DNA of 64,000 nt. Origin: Paramecium sonneborni (taxonomy: Eukaryota; Ciliophora; Oligohymenophorea; Peniculida; Parameciidae). Shown piece after piece: positions 49,944 to 62,222 of this stretch (positions are counted from its first letter, which is position 1; every line of letters begins with the position of its first letter). A program made the translations under genes and the position numbers. The notes beneath the pieces are model-generated. The model worked only from the letters and a program-made list of their open reading frames with translations, did not search any database and was not told the DNA's origin. The stretch is from the NCBI GenBank assembly GCA_905182985.1, contig CAJJDN010000049.1, forward strand, positions 62,001 through 126,000. The letters are read 5' to 3'.

Positions 49944-50474
49944 AATAAAATTTAATTGAATTTAAATATTTTATAATTTAATTATTATTTTACATTCTCC
50001 TTTTAATTAGAAAAATTTATTTCATTAAACATAACTTAAAGAGTATCTTGAATTTTAAGATTATTATTATATAGGATAAACATATTTTACATTTTATGTG
50101 CCTTATCTTATTATTTTACTTGAGTATTAAGTTTATTTTTGGTTCTCTACAAATCTCTTTTTATTATATGAACCAAAACAAATCTCAAATTATTCATCAA
50201 ATATGTTTTATCTAGCATTAGGACACTTTAAAAATAGATTTATATAAGAAAGGATTATAAATAGCTAATATTTTTATTTATAAATTGTACTTTTTCAATG
50301 AAAATTAAGATACAAAGAACTACTGTGTATTAATGAAATGTATCTTCTTAATGATCAAATTTGATCTCATTTTTTAAATCTGGTTTAAAATAAATAAACA
50401 ACCAAAAGCCATCATAAATAATGGACAAAATGTACATAAATGTCATTATTTTGATATGCAATAAAGATTGCAAT
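49944..50474. other. AT-rich spacer between convergent genes
   Basis: No supportable gene. On minus it holds a few broken hydrophobic stretches just past the stop of the C2 protein. Confidence 0.5.
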
Positions 50475-51638
50475 TCAAAATTGTTCATATAAAACCACAA
50501 ACTGTAAAATAAAATTAGAAACTAATCTGATGAATCTGATTAATACATCCAAAAATTATGTTTTTATAAACGATTCTGCTACAGTTGATATTAATAACAT
50601 AAGAGTTAGTATCAAACTTATTCTCAACCATTAATTTGGAGATAATTCTGTATTTTATTTAGCAATTTCTACAGCATAGTTTTATTATGTTGAATAAATT
50701 TCATTTAAAGTTTATTGCTGTTTTTAACTTTACTCTAATTAATTTTATCGATCTTTAAAATTTTATAGTTGAAAAGGTTATAAAATTGCATTAATATCAT
50801 TGTTATATTCATCAATGTCAAAATTAAGTTCTTGGATTTATTATTAAGTTACTAGAATTTCTTATTCTAGGTATTTTGTCTAATTACTAATTTTTTAATA
50901 CTTAAGAATGTATCCATTAAACTGAAACCTTAATAATAGCAGATCTAATAGTATTATATTGATCCATAAAAATAAGTTCTTCTTAATGGATTTGTTAATC
51001 ATAAAACTCTTTCAATTACAATTGTACCTACCCACCTATTTATTTATTTTAAGCTAATTCTTCATCTAATATAGCAAGCCATATCTCTTCTTAGCCAGAT
51101 TATATAGGAAAAGTAAATGTATCACCCCATTATGGTGAATTTCTATTTACATATTTAGTTTGATAAATAATTTCATCACATCCTATCTTTATAAAAACTA
51201 AAGAATTCCCTGAAAACTCAATTATTCCATCTAATATTTAAATTGTTAATGTGCTTTATAAACTTATATTATTATTATTATATCTCTCTTTATTACTTAA
51301 TTATTTCAATTTAATTGATATTTAATTCAATTCTCTAATTCATATTTGAAATATTACTTTTTTTTTTAGTCCATTAAAGTAGATTATTGAGTAATTTTAG
51401 TTCTCAATGTTTAGTAGGCTTAAAGAACAATGTTTTTAAAATCAATTACTGAAACATATCCATTTATTCCTTTAGGCATTCTTGAATATAATTGTTCAAA
51501 GATTATTCTGTCATATAATTATATACATTTTTAGTCGAGAAATCTCAACAACTATTCTCTACTTATTAATTCATTGAAATTATTTGTTAATTAATTAAAT
51601 ACATTATCCATGTTTTTCATTATTTCCCCTTGATTCAT
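50475..51638 (-). CDS. C2-domain protein with EF-hand-like segment and C-terminal membrane tail
   Basis: ATG is at 51638 and TGA ends at 50475; introns at 51335-51357 and 50831-50852 give 372 aa. Residues about 20-100 are helical and include an EF-hand-like loop (K-G-I-N-G-Y-V-S-V-I-D-F), though it lacks the first Asp. Residues about 140-250 form a C2 domain: T-I-Q-I-L-D-G-I-I-E-F, V-F-I-K-I-G-C-D-E, Y-V-N-R-N-S-P-Q-W-G-D-T-F-T-F, then W-L-A-I-L-D-E-E. A Gln-rich coiled segment follows, and the last 45 residues are hydrophobic (R-I-S-L-I-L-T-L-M-L-L-I-S-T-V), suggesting a tail anchor. The frame is also open about 85 codons upstream of the chosen Met, but that part reads like translated spacer. 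A role in membrane trafficking is inferred from the architecture. Confidence 0.78.
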
Positions 51639-52389
51639 AAAATTTAACTGTTTTATATTATTAATTTTTTCAAAACAAAATTTATAAACTAACTTGATTA
51701 ATTTTGAGAGAACATTTAAATAATTTATAAATTTATTCTTACTTTTCTTCTAAATATTTAATTTTAAATATTAAGTTTATGGTTGATGATTTCTCATTTT
51801 AAGAAATTCCTAAGACCATTAATTTTTTTATAAAAAAGCCTGAATTATTTACCATCAAAGATGGAATATTTTCTTTACTCATATTGTAAAATTCATGTAT
51901 CTAGTAGATTTATTTATACCTTATAAATCTTTAGATCATTTTCTATAAAATATTTTTAGAATATATATAAAAAAAGGAATCTGCTGAATTAAAATTATTT
52001 ATGGAAACATTCTCCATATAGTATATTAAATTATTCTACAGTATTTTATTAAATTCATTGCAACTTTATTATAAGAAGACTATTACATTCTTAAATTTTC
52101 TTTTATTAGGATAATTAGCAGTAGTGATGAGAAGAATTTTCAAATAATGACTAAGTCTCATTTAACAAATCATTAATTTTTTAAACATGAATATTCTATA
52201 AAATTTCTTATCATAAATAATGTCATCTAATTCTATAACAAAATAATATCAAAATGTTTGAATTATTTATTAATAATTTTGTTGTTAATTGTATTTTAAA
52301 AAACCTGGTGAAAAATTCAAAAAAAATTTATTTAATATATTTAATATATATAATATATGTAAATTAAAAATATTGATTTTATGCGTTTA
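51639..52389. other. Spacer, nothing firmly supported
   Basis: AT-rich. The minus frame entering the C2 gene stays open to about 51880 but has no good start or domain. Confidence 0.45.
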
Positions 52390-52870
52390 TAATGATAATT
52401 TAAAATTTCATTCTTTTTTTATTCCCTAAGACTTCAATAAATTTATGTCCACCAGATATAAATGCAAATTCAATATTTCTGATTTATTATATCCTTTATC
52501 AAAACAATGCGAGAAACCATCATAACCAGATATGATTGGATTATATAAATATTTATCAATCCCTTAAAAGCGAGGTATGATTTAATTTTAAATTATCCTA
52601 ATAAAATTAACATTAAGATCTTTTTATAGAATCAAAGAAAGAGCAGAGAAAAATTAACAACCCTCAGAATCGTCATATTATAGGTTTCCGCTATCATATT
52701 TTCTAAATTTTTTATCTTTTGCATCATCAAAACTTATTTGTTATGTAGTATAAAACTCAACAAATAACGGCATCAGGATATCTTATTAATTTATCATTCA
52801 TTAATAGATTTAAAGATATTGATATAATCAATGAAAAATAAAATTATTGTTAAAGTTTAACATTTTTATC
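52390..52870 (-). pseudogene. Minus-strand coding remnant, family uncertain
   Basis: Downstream of the CHIP-type gene the minus strand reads L-F-V-E-F-Y-T-T-Q-Q-I-S-F-D-D-A-K-D. It continues through D-D-S-E-G-C-Q-F-F-S-A-L-S-L-I to I-I-S-G-Y-D-G-F-S-H-C-F. After a one-base frame change it ends with F-A-F-I-S-G-G-H-K-F-I-E-V-L. The composition is clearly protein-like but there is no start codon and the frame is broken. The D-G-F-S-x-x-F block followed by an F-I-S-G-G segment faintly recalls a TLDc domain; I do not rely on this. Confidence 0.4.
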
Positions 52871-52898
52871 ATTAAAATATTTCATTTCTTTTTCGTAA

Positions 52899-53788
52899 TC
52901 ATATTTCAATATCTTTATAACTCTAATTTGGATTATAATCATACGCCCAAGGATTCTTGGATAAAAACTCACTTGCTGCTTATTTCAAATTTATATTAGG
53001 ATATATAATTTATGGATTAATTGGTTTTCTAATATAATAAGTAAATAAATGCACTTAGTAAAAGGATCTTAATTTAGAGGGTTTATTTTGAATAGTACAG
53101 ATTTTTCATAAGAATATCCTATTTCTGTTGTATAAGGATCAATAAGTAATTTATTAGTAATATGGCACTATAAATATTCTGGGATTTCTAGTTTAGGTTT
53201 TTCATTTGTAATATATTTATCAATTTAAGCTAATGTAATTTATTTTTCATGTTAAGTTAGCTTTACATCATTTTTTACTAAATCTTATAACTATTTAACA
53301 ATTTCTTAATTTTTTATTTTTTCTTCTTCATACTAAATAAACCACTTCAGTTTTTTAGCTTTATTAATTTTGTCATCTATATCTTTTTCATATTCAGATT
53401 TCTTTTAACCAGCACACAAAGTTCTAGCTATAAATAATATGTGAAATTACCTTTTAATATTCTTTAAATACCTGTATCAATTTTAGAGCTCTCTTATTTT
53501 TCTTTTGCAAGCATACAGATTGATTAACCTGCAATCATATGACCTTTAATATTCTTCTCATCCAATTCTAAAGCCTCTGTTGCATCATTACAGGCTTCTT
53601 AATATCTCTTTAAATTGTAATAACACATAGATCTATTAGAGAAGAATATACTTTCAGTATGATCTTCAGACTATTTTAATAGAATCATTTACAATTGCTT
53701 ATGTATAGAATTCTATTGCATCTAAATAATTCTAGTTTTGAAATGCTTCATTTCCTTTTATTTTTAACTATTAAGCTTTTGTTTACAT
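52899..53788 (-). CDS. CHIP/STUB1-type E3 ubiquitin ligase (TPR + U-box)
   Basis: ATG is at 53788 and TGA ends at 52899. Introns at 53671-53692 (22 nt), 53428-53450 (23 nt) and 53029-53054 (26 nt, GTG donor) give 272 aa. The N-terminal TPR set is clear: K-G-N-E-A-F-Q-N-Q-N-Y, F-S-N-R-S-M-C-Y-Y-N-L-K-R-Y, then A-L-E-L-D-E-K-N-I-K-G-H. A charged helix follows (residues about 115-190). The U-box begins I-P-E-Y-L-Q-C-H-I-T-N-K-L-L-I-D-P-Y and ends L-K-Q-A-A-S-E-F-L-S-K-N-P-W, as in animal CHIP. CHIP binds Hsp70/Hsp90 tails through its TPRs and ubiquitinates their clients. Order, size and the linking helix all fit. Its start lies only 17 bp after the stop of the upstream coiled-coil gene. Confidence 0.9.
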
Positions 53789-53805
53789 ATTATTATATTA
53801 AATAA

Positions 53806-55879
53806 TCAATTAGACATAAATTCTTCAATCTATTTTTTATGTTCTTCTTATAAATCAAGTATTCTTTTTTTAGCTTAATTTCTTTCTATCGAAAATATTT
53901 TTTCCAATCTTAGTTATTCTTACTTATTTTCAATCTAATACAATTATTTTTCTCTTTCCTATTCTAATCTTTGCTCATTTTCCAAAAGCTAATAATAATT
54001 TAATTTTATTACATTAATCATCTCTTCTTATTATTATTACTCTAAAAATTCTAACTCATATTATTTTTATGGATCATCATGTATCTTCATTATTTTCTTC
54101 TCTTCATTTTAAATCTTTTTATTAATTGCAGACTTTGGTCTTTAAACATCAACTTTCTTTTTTGGTAGTGCAGTTTAAGCTAAATTTATTTAATTTTTTT
54201 ATTACGTCTTCCTTTTTTTTAATTTGATATAGGATGATCTTCAATTTAATGCTATTCTTATTATTATGATTCATTTTATATAGATTATTAAAGAATTTCT
54301 ATTTTTCCTTATTTTATTAATTCAAATTAATGTTTTAATTCTTCCTTCTATAAATTTGCTATTTACTTCATTTATAATCTTTACTCTAATACTCTACTCT
54401 TTTATAATTATAAATTTTCAGTTCTTCTCATTTTTTCTTCTATTTTTTATCTTAATATTTCTTTTTCATATTCTTATTTTCTTTATAATCTTTCTAATGC
54501 TTCTTTTTTATCTTTCATTTTTAATATTTCTTATAATTTTATTTATTCTTAAATTTATTATTTTTCCAATTATTTTTCTAAAATCATTTGTTCTTTAATA
54601 ATTAATCTATTATTTAATTCTTTAGTTCTAATCATTTAATTTTTTTCAGCATTTTAAATTGCATCTATCCTATGCTATTCTTTTTCTTCTTATTATTATT
54701 TTTTTATCAAAAATTCTTAAAATTTTTCTTATTCCATTTATTTTTTTCTTAAATTTACTATTTCTTATTTCTATTAATAATCATAATATTTTTTTTCTTC
54801 TTAATTTTAAACTTTTTCAATAACTTATTTCATTTTTTCTTAATGTTACTATGCATTAAGATAATTTTCAATAATTTTTTATTCTTTTAATCTATCATAT
54901 TCTAATTTTCTCTCTTCTATTTTTCTTTATTTTTCTTCAAATTATTCTCTCATAATTTCTAATTTCTGCATTTAGATTTATTTAGCAGTTTACAATTTGA
55001 ATTTTAATTCAAGTTAAGCTTATTAAGAAGCTTAAATTTTTTCTTATCTAGATTATTCTTATTTTTCCAGTCTCTCTCTATCTTTCATTTCCATAATTTA
55101 TTTCTTCTATTATAATTCCATTTCATGTCTTAATTAAATTTCCTACATTTATTCTTTAAATATCTATTATCTCTATTTTCTTTCCTCTTCTCTTCTTTTA
55201 TACTCTTATTATAATTCTTTTTATCTTAATTATTCTAATTGAACTCTTTGTAATTCTTTTTTATATTGTTATTTAGCTTTTTTTTTTAACTTTTATTCTT
55301 CCCGTTATTATTTAATTTATCTGTCTCTCTCTCTTTATACTCTATCATACTCTTATTTAACTCTACTTTATTTCAATTAATCCTCTCTTCTCTATTATCT
55401 TTCTTAAATCTATCTTTATTTCGACTCATTTCTTTCACGTATCTCTTATTACTTTTTTTCATGTTCAAGCATCTATTAAATCTCTTTTTATTGTCTCCAT
55501 TAAATTTTTTCTAATTCTTGTTAATTTTAACTTGCTTATAATTAATCTGAATTTTCAACGATCTATTCTTCATCTTCTTAATTATTGAAATTAAATCCTG
55601 CATCAATTAATTATTATCTTGCCTCTAGACACGCTTATAGTTTCTCTTATCTTCTTATTTCATGATGTTACCACATAATCTCCCATCCTTACTTATTCAA
55701 TCTCAATTCAGGATTTCTCTTTTTTAGTTCCTTTATACCAATTTAAATTAGTTCCTCTGGCAAAATTCCACATAAACGACAAGCCTCTATAGACCGTGGA
55801 CTTTGACTATTTAGGCAAATTACCTATTGATTATTGGTTATTTGAATTATGTTTAATTAAAGTTCTCCAAACTTAACAT
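53806..55879 (-). CDS. CCDC177-like coiled-coil protein
   Basis: ATG is at 55879 and TGA ends at 53806. A 26-nt intron (54180-54205) and a 17-nt candidate intron (55807-55823) give 676 aa. Near the N-terminus, S-P-R-S-I-E-A-C-R-L-C-G-I-L-P-E-E-L matches the conserved motif of CCDC177-type proteins, where a similar SPR-LEACR-GI-PEEL block precedes a long coiled coil. After L-N-K-Q-G-W-E-I-M-W nearly everything is charged helix rich in Q, E, K and R, suited to a rod-like cytoskeletal or basal-body component. The 17-nt intron is the shortest in the window. Without it the motif frame has no Met, so either the intron is real or the start lies elsewhere. Confidence 0.75.
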
Positions 55880-56067
55880 TAAAAATTATTGATAAAAATA
55901 ATTACTTTTATATTTCCTTTTTAAACTCAAAAAATACTAATTATTCTTAAACTACTATCTTAATTAAAAAAATTATTTTTATAATCTTATCTATTTCACA
56001 TTTCAAACAAGTTTCATTTTCAATTTATACTCTATATAAAAATAAAAAATAATAATAAAAATTTAAT

Positions 56068-57681
56068 TCAATTTGGAATCAAGTCTCGAAAATTTTTAAT
56101 AATTTATTAAAAAGTCTAATTTATAAATTACATCCATTAGGGTTTCTCCTATTCAAGTGCTAAGATTAAATCGGTTGTAATTAATCCTTTCACTATTGCA
56201 TTTTCTTCACCTTTATTATCTAATTGATTATTAATTACAATCTATGCCTTAATGACTAGATTTTGTTATTAAGTTGTTTTTAATGTCTTTTACACAATAT
56301 TCCCATTAGGATTTTTTATCTTTTTCAACTCAGAAAAAAACTAAATAATCTTTTATTGAAGTAAAGTCGCAACAACACATACATAAAAATGACATTCATT
56401 TAAATGAAATGAATTTGTTTTAATTTTCTATTTTGTATTGCTTTTATCTTCTTAAAGCTTATTTAAAATTTCAAATAAATTTGGAATCAATTTAATAAAA
56501 AAATAATATTCTAATGCTATTAAAACTAATTAATCTTAAGGTATCTTAAGGCAATCATCATTATAAAAATTACATCTTTAACCAACAAATTTAGAAATTG
56601 GAATAGCTGTTTTCTAATACAAACTTATATTAAGTAAACTATTTATAAGATCTAATATTGTATTCTATCTAGTATACAATTCTATATTTTTTAAAAGTAA
56701 AGTAGTGAATTTAAAAACATGCAATTTTCTTATGTCACTCTAGTATTCCTTCGATTAATTTTGAATTTTTTGAGTTTCATCAATAAATGATTAATCCTTA
56801 AAATAATGCATTATTTTCTCTACAACATATTCATAGTATTATTTTTCATGAATTATTGCTTGTCTTTTAGAAAATTTGTCAATTACTTTTTAGTACTCTT
56901 TGAAATTTTTATTTATTTAATTTCGTTATTCTAACTGTTTTTTTTGTATCATTCTATATTTTTTTGACAAACAAATTGCAGCAAATACTGCTTAACCAAA
57001 TATTTTGAATTTTTTTTTCTTTTTTAAAAGGGATTCATTAATTGAATTCAAAGTCTATTTTATCTCTCCATCTTATTCATGTATCTTTTAATTTATCTTC
57101 AATTATTTTGGATTTAAAATCTTCATAGTATTTACTTATTTTGATTCAAACTCAATATTTGAATCTCTTAATTCTTCTTAATTTGCATTTATTGTTTTAT
57201 GGATTTTTTCTGTTCTAGAATAATGTTTTAATTGTGAATTTTTATAATTAACTGGTAATTTACGAAATTTATGAAATTTATCTCCTTCTTCAAATGATCT
57301 GTCACTTTAGAAGTTATTATCATATGATACATTTCTTATTCGATATGGCTTTGTTTTTATTTCATAATCTTGTTAATTTTAAATGTAAGTCTATATTGTT
57401 TATGTTTATTAATTGAGATCTTCATTCAATACATTTATTAACTCTTTGAGGAGATGTTTATTCTTCTAATCGATCTCAAAAATTTCTTAAAATGATAGAA
57501 AATTTTTTTGATTATGTATTTATTATTATATTCTAAATTATGGCCTTTCTGCAGTTAGAAATTTATTTCTTTGAGGTATTTGGGGTAACTTTGGATAGTT
57601 TTCTAAGAAAATATTAGAATTTTAGTTAGTTGAAAGTTTCATTGTTAATTAATTAGGTGCGATCCAACTAGCATTAAACAT
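56068..57681 (-). CDS. Uncharacterised 537-aa protein
   Basis: One uninterrupted frame from ATG 57681 to TGA 56068-56070 with no intron. It begins MFNASWIAPNQLTMKLSTNQ. The N-terminal 230 residues are polar and probably disordered. Around residue 240 comes a basic segment K-I-F-G-Q-A-V-F-A-A-I-C-L-S-K-K-Y-R-M-I, then mostly helical sequence with conserved-looking L-N-E-C-H-F-Y-V-C-V-V-A-T-L-L near residue 430. No signal peptide, membrane span or named domain was found. The basic amphipathic helix could bind calmodulin or lipid, but that is a guess. Its first 100 bp are repeated at 58831-58930 through the assembly overlap. Confidence 0.8.
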
Positions 57682-60078
57682 TATTGTAAATAAAATTGAT
57701 TTGATTTAATTAATAACGCATAATAAAAATTTGATAAATCTTTTGGTGACATATGATTGAAAGAAACCAACAGAAATATATAAGAATGATATTTTTATTT
57801 TTAATTGATAATACTTGATCAAATATAATTAAAATGAGATAATTTATATAATCATTAATTAACCTTAAAAAGGCTTTATTTGATTATATCTAATACCTTA
57901 ATCTATTCAACATATATAAATTCAGGTATTTGAATATTTTATTTACGAATTATTTTTGTATTGATATTACTTTCTTTTTTATTGAAAGTCATTTTTTCTA
58001 GAAGCCGACAATTTTAACATTTTTTAGTTTGACTTTGAAGTAATAGCTTCTAAAAATTCAAGAATTTGTTATTTAAATTTTTCAATAAGTTCAATGAATT
58101 TATATTTTTGTTAAACATTTTAAACAATTGTTAATTAATATTATTTCCTAATTGCAAAACATGTAAGGATACTTGATTTGTTAACTTAGTTAGTGGTTTA
58201 CATATTGAATTAATGATAATTAGGCTGATTGTAAATGTTAATGAACTAATTGAAATAACTATTGCAGCAGCTAAGAAATTCCAAAAGATGAATGATTATT
58301 CTATATCAAAAAATTATTTTTCCATTATATTAATTGAACTAACATTTGTAAATCTAGAATATCAATTAACTTTACATTATAAGAGTAAAATTCTCTTTTT
58401 TGAATTTTTCACTTTGAACATGTACATATTATTAATGATATTTATTAAACAAAATCAAGATTTAAGTAGCTTGATCATTTTTATTTAATCGATGAACAGC
58501 ATGTTTTTCTATTTGGTACCAGTCTGTTGAATTAAAACCTGTTATAGTTTCATTATAAATGTAAAAAATATCAGTTAAATTTTACCACATTTCCATTCCA
58601 TTATACAAAACTTATCCAGCATAATTTATTAGCATGATATTGTACAAAACATATTCAAAACTAGGATCATTAATTGTGAGTAAAGTCTTAGCCATTCCAA
58701 AGAATTATTTTTCAGAATTAAATAATGAATGTGTTATTGAAAACTAATAGTCATATTGTTCAATGAAAAGTTTATAAACTTCAGAATAAAAATACATTTC
58801 ATTTGGATGAGCTTTCATTTATTTAATGTNGGGGTAACTTTGGATAGTTTTCTAAGAAAATATTAGAATTTTAGTTAGTTGAAAGTTTCATTGTTAATTA
58901 ATTAGGTGCGATCCAACTAGCATTAAACATTATTGTAAATAAAATTGATTTGATTTAATTAATAACGCATAATAAAAATTTGATAAATCTTTTGGTGACA
59001 TATGATTGAAAGAAACCAACAGAAATATATAAGAATGATATTTTTATTTTTAATTGATAATACTTGATCAAATATAATTAAAATGAGATAATTTATATAA
59101 TCATTAATTAACCTTAAAAAGGCTTTATTTGATTATATCTAATACCTTAATCTATTCAACATATATAAATTCAGGTATTTGAATATTTTATTTACGAATT
59201 ATTTTTGTATTGATATTACTTTCTTTTTTATTGAAAGTCATTTTTTCTAGAAGCCGACAATTTTAACATTTTTTAGTTTGACTTTGAAGTAATAGCTTCT
59301 AAAAATTCAAGAATTTGTTATTTAAATTTTTCAATAAGTTCAATGAATTTATATTTTTGTTAAACATTTTAAACAATTGTTAATTAATATTATTTCCTAA
59401 TTGCAAAACATGTAAGGATACTTGATTTGTTAACTTAGTTAGTGGTTTACATATTGAATTAATGATAATTAGGCTGATTGTAAATGTTAATGAACTAATT
59501 GAAATAACTATTGCAGCAGCTAAGAAATTCCAAAAGATGAATGATTATTCTATATCAAAAAATTATTTTTCCATTATATTAATTGAACTAACATTTGTAA
59601 ATCTAGAATATCAATTAACTTTACATTATAAGAGTAAAATTCTCTTTTTTGAATTTTTCACTTTGAACATGTACATATTATTAATGATATTTATTAAACA
59701 AAATCAAGATTTAAGTAGCTTGATCATTTTTATTTAATCGATGAACAGCATGTTTTTCTATTTGGTACCAGTCTGTTGAATTAAAACCTGTTATAGTTTC
59801 ATTATAAATGTAAAAAATATCAGTTAAATTTTACCACATTTCCATTCCATTATACAAAACTTATCCAGCATAATTTATTAGCATGATATTGTACAAAACA
59901 TATTCAAAACTAGGATCATTAATTGTGAGTAAAGTCTTAGCCATTCCAAAGAATTATTTTTCAGAATTAAATAATGAATGTGTTATTGAAAACTAATAGT
60001 CATATTGTTCAATGAAAAGTTTATAAACTTCAGAATAAAAATACATTTCATTTGGATGAGCTTTCATTTATTTAATGT
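57582..60078. repeat. Perfect direct repeat around a single N: assembly overlap
   Basis: Positions 57582-58829 and 58831-60078 are identical (1248 bp, offset 1249) with an N at 58830. The repeat includes the 5' end of the 537-aa gene and the 3' two-thirds of the CACHE gene. Confidence 0.9.
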
Positions 60079-60715
60079 GATTTAAATACCTATGTTTTTA
60101 TATATATGAATACCATGGTCTTGTTCTTGGATCATATCCTTGGATCAGCATTCCAATTGGATAAGTGACATCAAATTTAATTTCTGAAGTGTCCACTACT
60201 TAAATAAAGTAAGGAGATTCAATACTAAATAAGAGATTGTATTCATCTAAGAGACTTATGCTATTATATAAAAGGGAAATATTTTAATCATTTAATGGCA
60301 TTGTTACTTAATCTGAGACTCCATTTAGTTAATAACAAAATTTAGGGGTTTAATAAAAATAATGACTTATTACTTCTAAATCTGAATTTAAACAAGATTC
60401 TAAGGGTTTGATTTTTGTAAAGTTATGTTGTATTTATTGGTAAGAAATTAAAAAGGAAGATAGATGTTCTATAACTTAAATCCCTAAGATTAAATTAGAA
60501 ACTCATTTACTTCTTAAATGTTTTTATTTAATATAATGCGAGACCAATTATGTTGCCTGATTAATTTATTTTATGTCTAAATGATTAATCATCGTTTCAG
60601 AGGAACGTGTTGAAATGTAATAAAATATTCTTATTTCCACATATATAGCTGCTCCAGCTAATACCAAAACAAATAACAGAATGAAAATTTCAAATAGGAT
60701 TATTTAAGACCTCAT
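57852..60715 (-). CDS. CACHE-domain membrane sensor without output domain (copy A; spans the assembly overlap)
   Basis: ATG is at 60715. The real gene is 60715-60079 joined to 58829-57852 once the overlap is collapsed; removing a 27-nt intron near the 5' end and a 22-nt intron before the second membrane span gives 521 aa. A first span (I-L-F-E-I-F-I-L-L-F-V-L-V-L-A-G) leads into an extracellular region. It has the CACHE signature D-P-R-T-R-P-W-Y-S-Y, later F-S-I-T-H-S-L and Y-N-E-T-I-T-G-F-N-S-T-D-W. A second span (N-F-L-A-A-A-I-V-I-S-I-S-S-L-T-F) is followed by a HAMP-like stretch (I-C-K-P-L-T-K-L-T-N-Q) and K-K-C-Q-N-C-R-L-L-E-K-M. Only about 50 residues follow, so no kinase or cyclase is attached. 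It is probably a ligand sensor acting through partners. A paralog lies at 62954-64000. Confidence 0.85.
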
Positions 60716-61163
60716 TCTCAAATTCCTAAAAGCTGAAATTATATAGTTAAACATTTTGAAGTATTAAAATTTTAAGCTTTTTTTTATATTATATATTAAG
60801 GAATTAAAATTTATTGATTAGACAAAATTTGATGAATTTAAAATGATATTATATAGTTCGCTAAAAGAAAATTGATCATTTTAATGTAAGCATTTTGTGA
60901 ATTCTTTTTTATAATCTCATAATTAAATAATATAAAGTTTTTTAATACTTTTATTGTGTAATTATGCATTTGGGTCTTCTTAAATTTAGATTATTTTTAT
61001 TAATTATTAAATAGGTAAAATAAAAAAATAATTGATAAATTTTTATTGAAATTAAATTTAGTTAATATATTTTTTTTAAATTTATGGATACTATTCTATA
61101 ATATTGAATTAATTCCATAAATTTTAGTATAAAACAAAATATTTATTGAATCATAGTTTATAA
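60716..61163. other. Divergent spacer
   Basis: 448 bp, very AT-rich, between the CACHE gene and the DOMON gene. No motif stands out; both promoters are expected here. Confidence 0.5.
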
Positions 61164-62138
61164 ATGTCTTAAATAAACATGTTTATAGCCACGATTTTGA
61201 TAATTTTGACAATAGTAAATGGTGAAATTGAATTTTCTTTCAAGTAGAAGAATAATTAGTTATTGTACAAGATAATATCAAATGAAGACTTAGTTGTTTT
61301 AGCTTTTTCTGGATAAATGGTAATTCGTTAATAAATAAAAAAAGGATTTGAGAGAATATTTATTTTGTAGAATGAAAGACTGTGAATGTGAGGAAAGATA
61401 TGCTTAAGGAGTTCGAAGTCATCCAAAATTAAGTGAACAGTAATTAGTGTCGAATTATGAATGTGAAAATAATGAAATGATGTTTGTAAGAGTAGATACA
61501 GGATATTATCCTTATGTTTGGTAAAACAAATAGGAGAATGCTAAAAGTGTTGATAAATAATAAAGAATAACTTAAGAAATCACATCGAATTTAAGTTATA
61601 GTGATAGTGATATGACAGCATCATTATCAGTTGGAAGTATTTTCTAAGTGAAATGGAAGTTTACAACAGATGAATATATAGAAATGTGTTTAATTTTGAA
61701 TTAGAAATCTTGGATTGGAGTAGGATTTGGAAAAGGAGTATAAAATATATATAATTTAAGATGAGAAATGTTGATATGTTAACAATTAATATCATAGATA
61801 ATGTAGTAGAGGTTATTGATCTATGGTCAGTAGAAGATGATACTCCTCCTACTGATACTTAATAAGATATAGAATTGATTTCATATAGTGTAGCAGATAA
61901 TTCTGTAAAAGCTAGAATCAAAAGGAAGTTAAATACAAATGATTCTAAACAAGATGTTGTCTTAGCTAAAGGATCATAATATACTTGGAGTTATGCAACA
62001 TCATCGGCTTTAGTTATGGAAGATCATGGACATAATTTTAAAGAATTTACTATAACTTTAAATGAAAGTGGAGATACGATAGTGTCATATTCAGAGATAC
62101 TTATGGTTATTGTTATGATCTTTAATTTAATATTATGA
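61164..62138 (+). CDS. DOMON-domain surface protein
   Basis: ATG is at 61164 (an in-frame Met at 61179 is an alternative) and TGA ends at 62138. Introns at 61320-61344 and 61738-61760 (both ending AAG) give 308 aa. M-F-I-A-T-I-L-I-I-L-T-I-V-N-G is a signal peptide. A Cys-containing segment follows (F-C-R-M-K-D-C-E-C). Residues about 145-290 fit a DOMON fold: L-S-V-G-S-I-F-Q-V-K-W-K-F, then W-I-G-V-G-F-G, M-R-N-V-D-M-L-T-I-N-I, and H-G-H-N-F near the end. It finishes with a hydrophobic stretch, M-V-I-V-M-I-F-N-L-I-L, that may be a GPI signal or a membrane anchor. DOMON domains bind haem or sugars in secreted redox proteins. Which applies here is not clear. Confidence 0.78.
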
Positions 62139-62222
62139 GTATTATAAATCAATCTAAACGTTCCAATTCCTATAATTCCCAATCTTCAAAGTTTCCATTT
62201 GGCAAATACCTTCTAATTATAA

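Noticed and set aside
53840..55700. Long pyrimidine-rich (T/C) tract as a structural or regulatory repeat
   Set aside because: It is the complement of Lys/Glu/Gln/Arg codons of the coiled-coil gene.
58213..59737. Identical 91-codon plus-strand ORFs at 58213 and 59462
   Set aside because: Antisense to the CACHE gene and duplicated by the assembly overlap.
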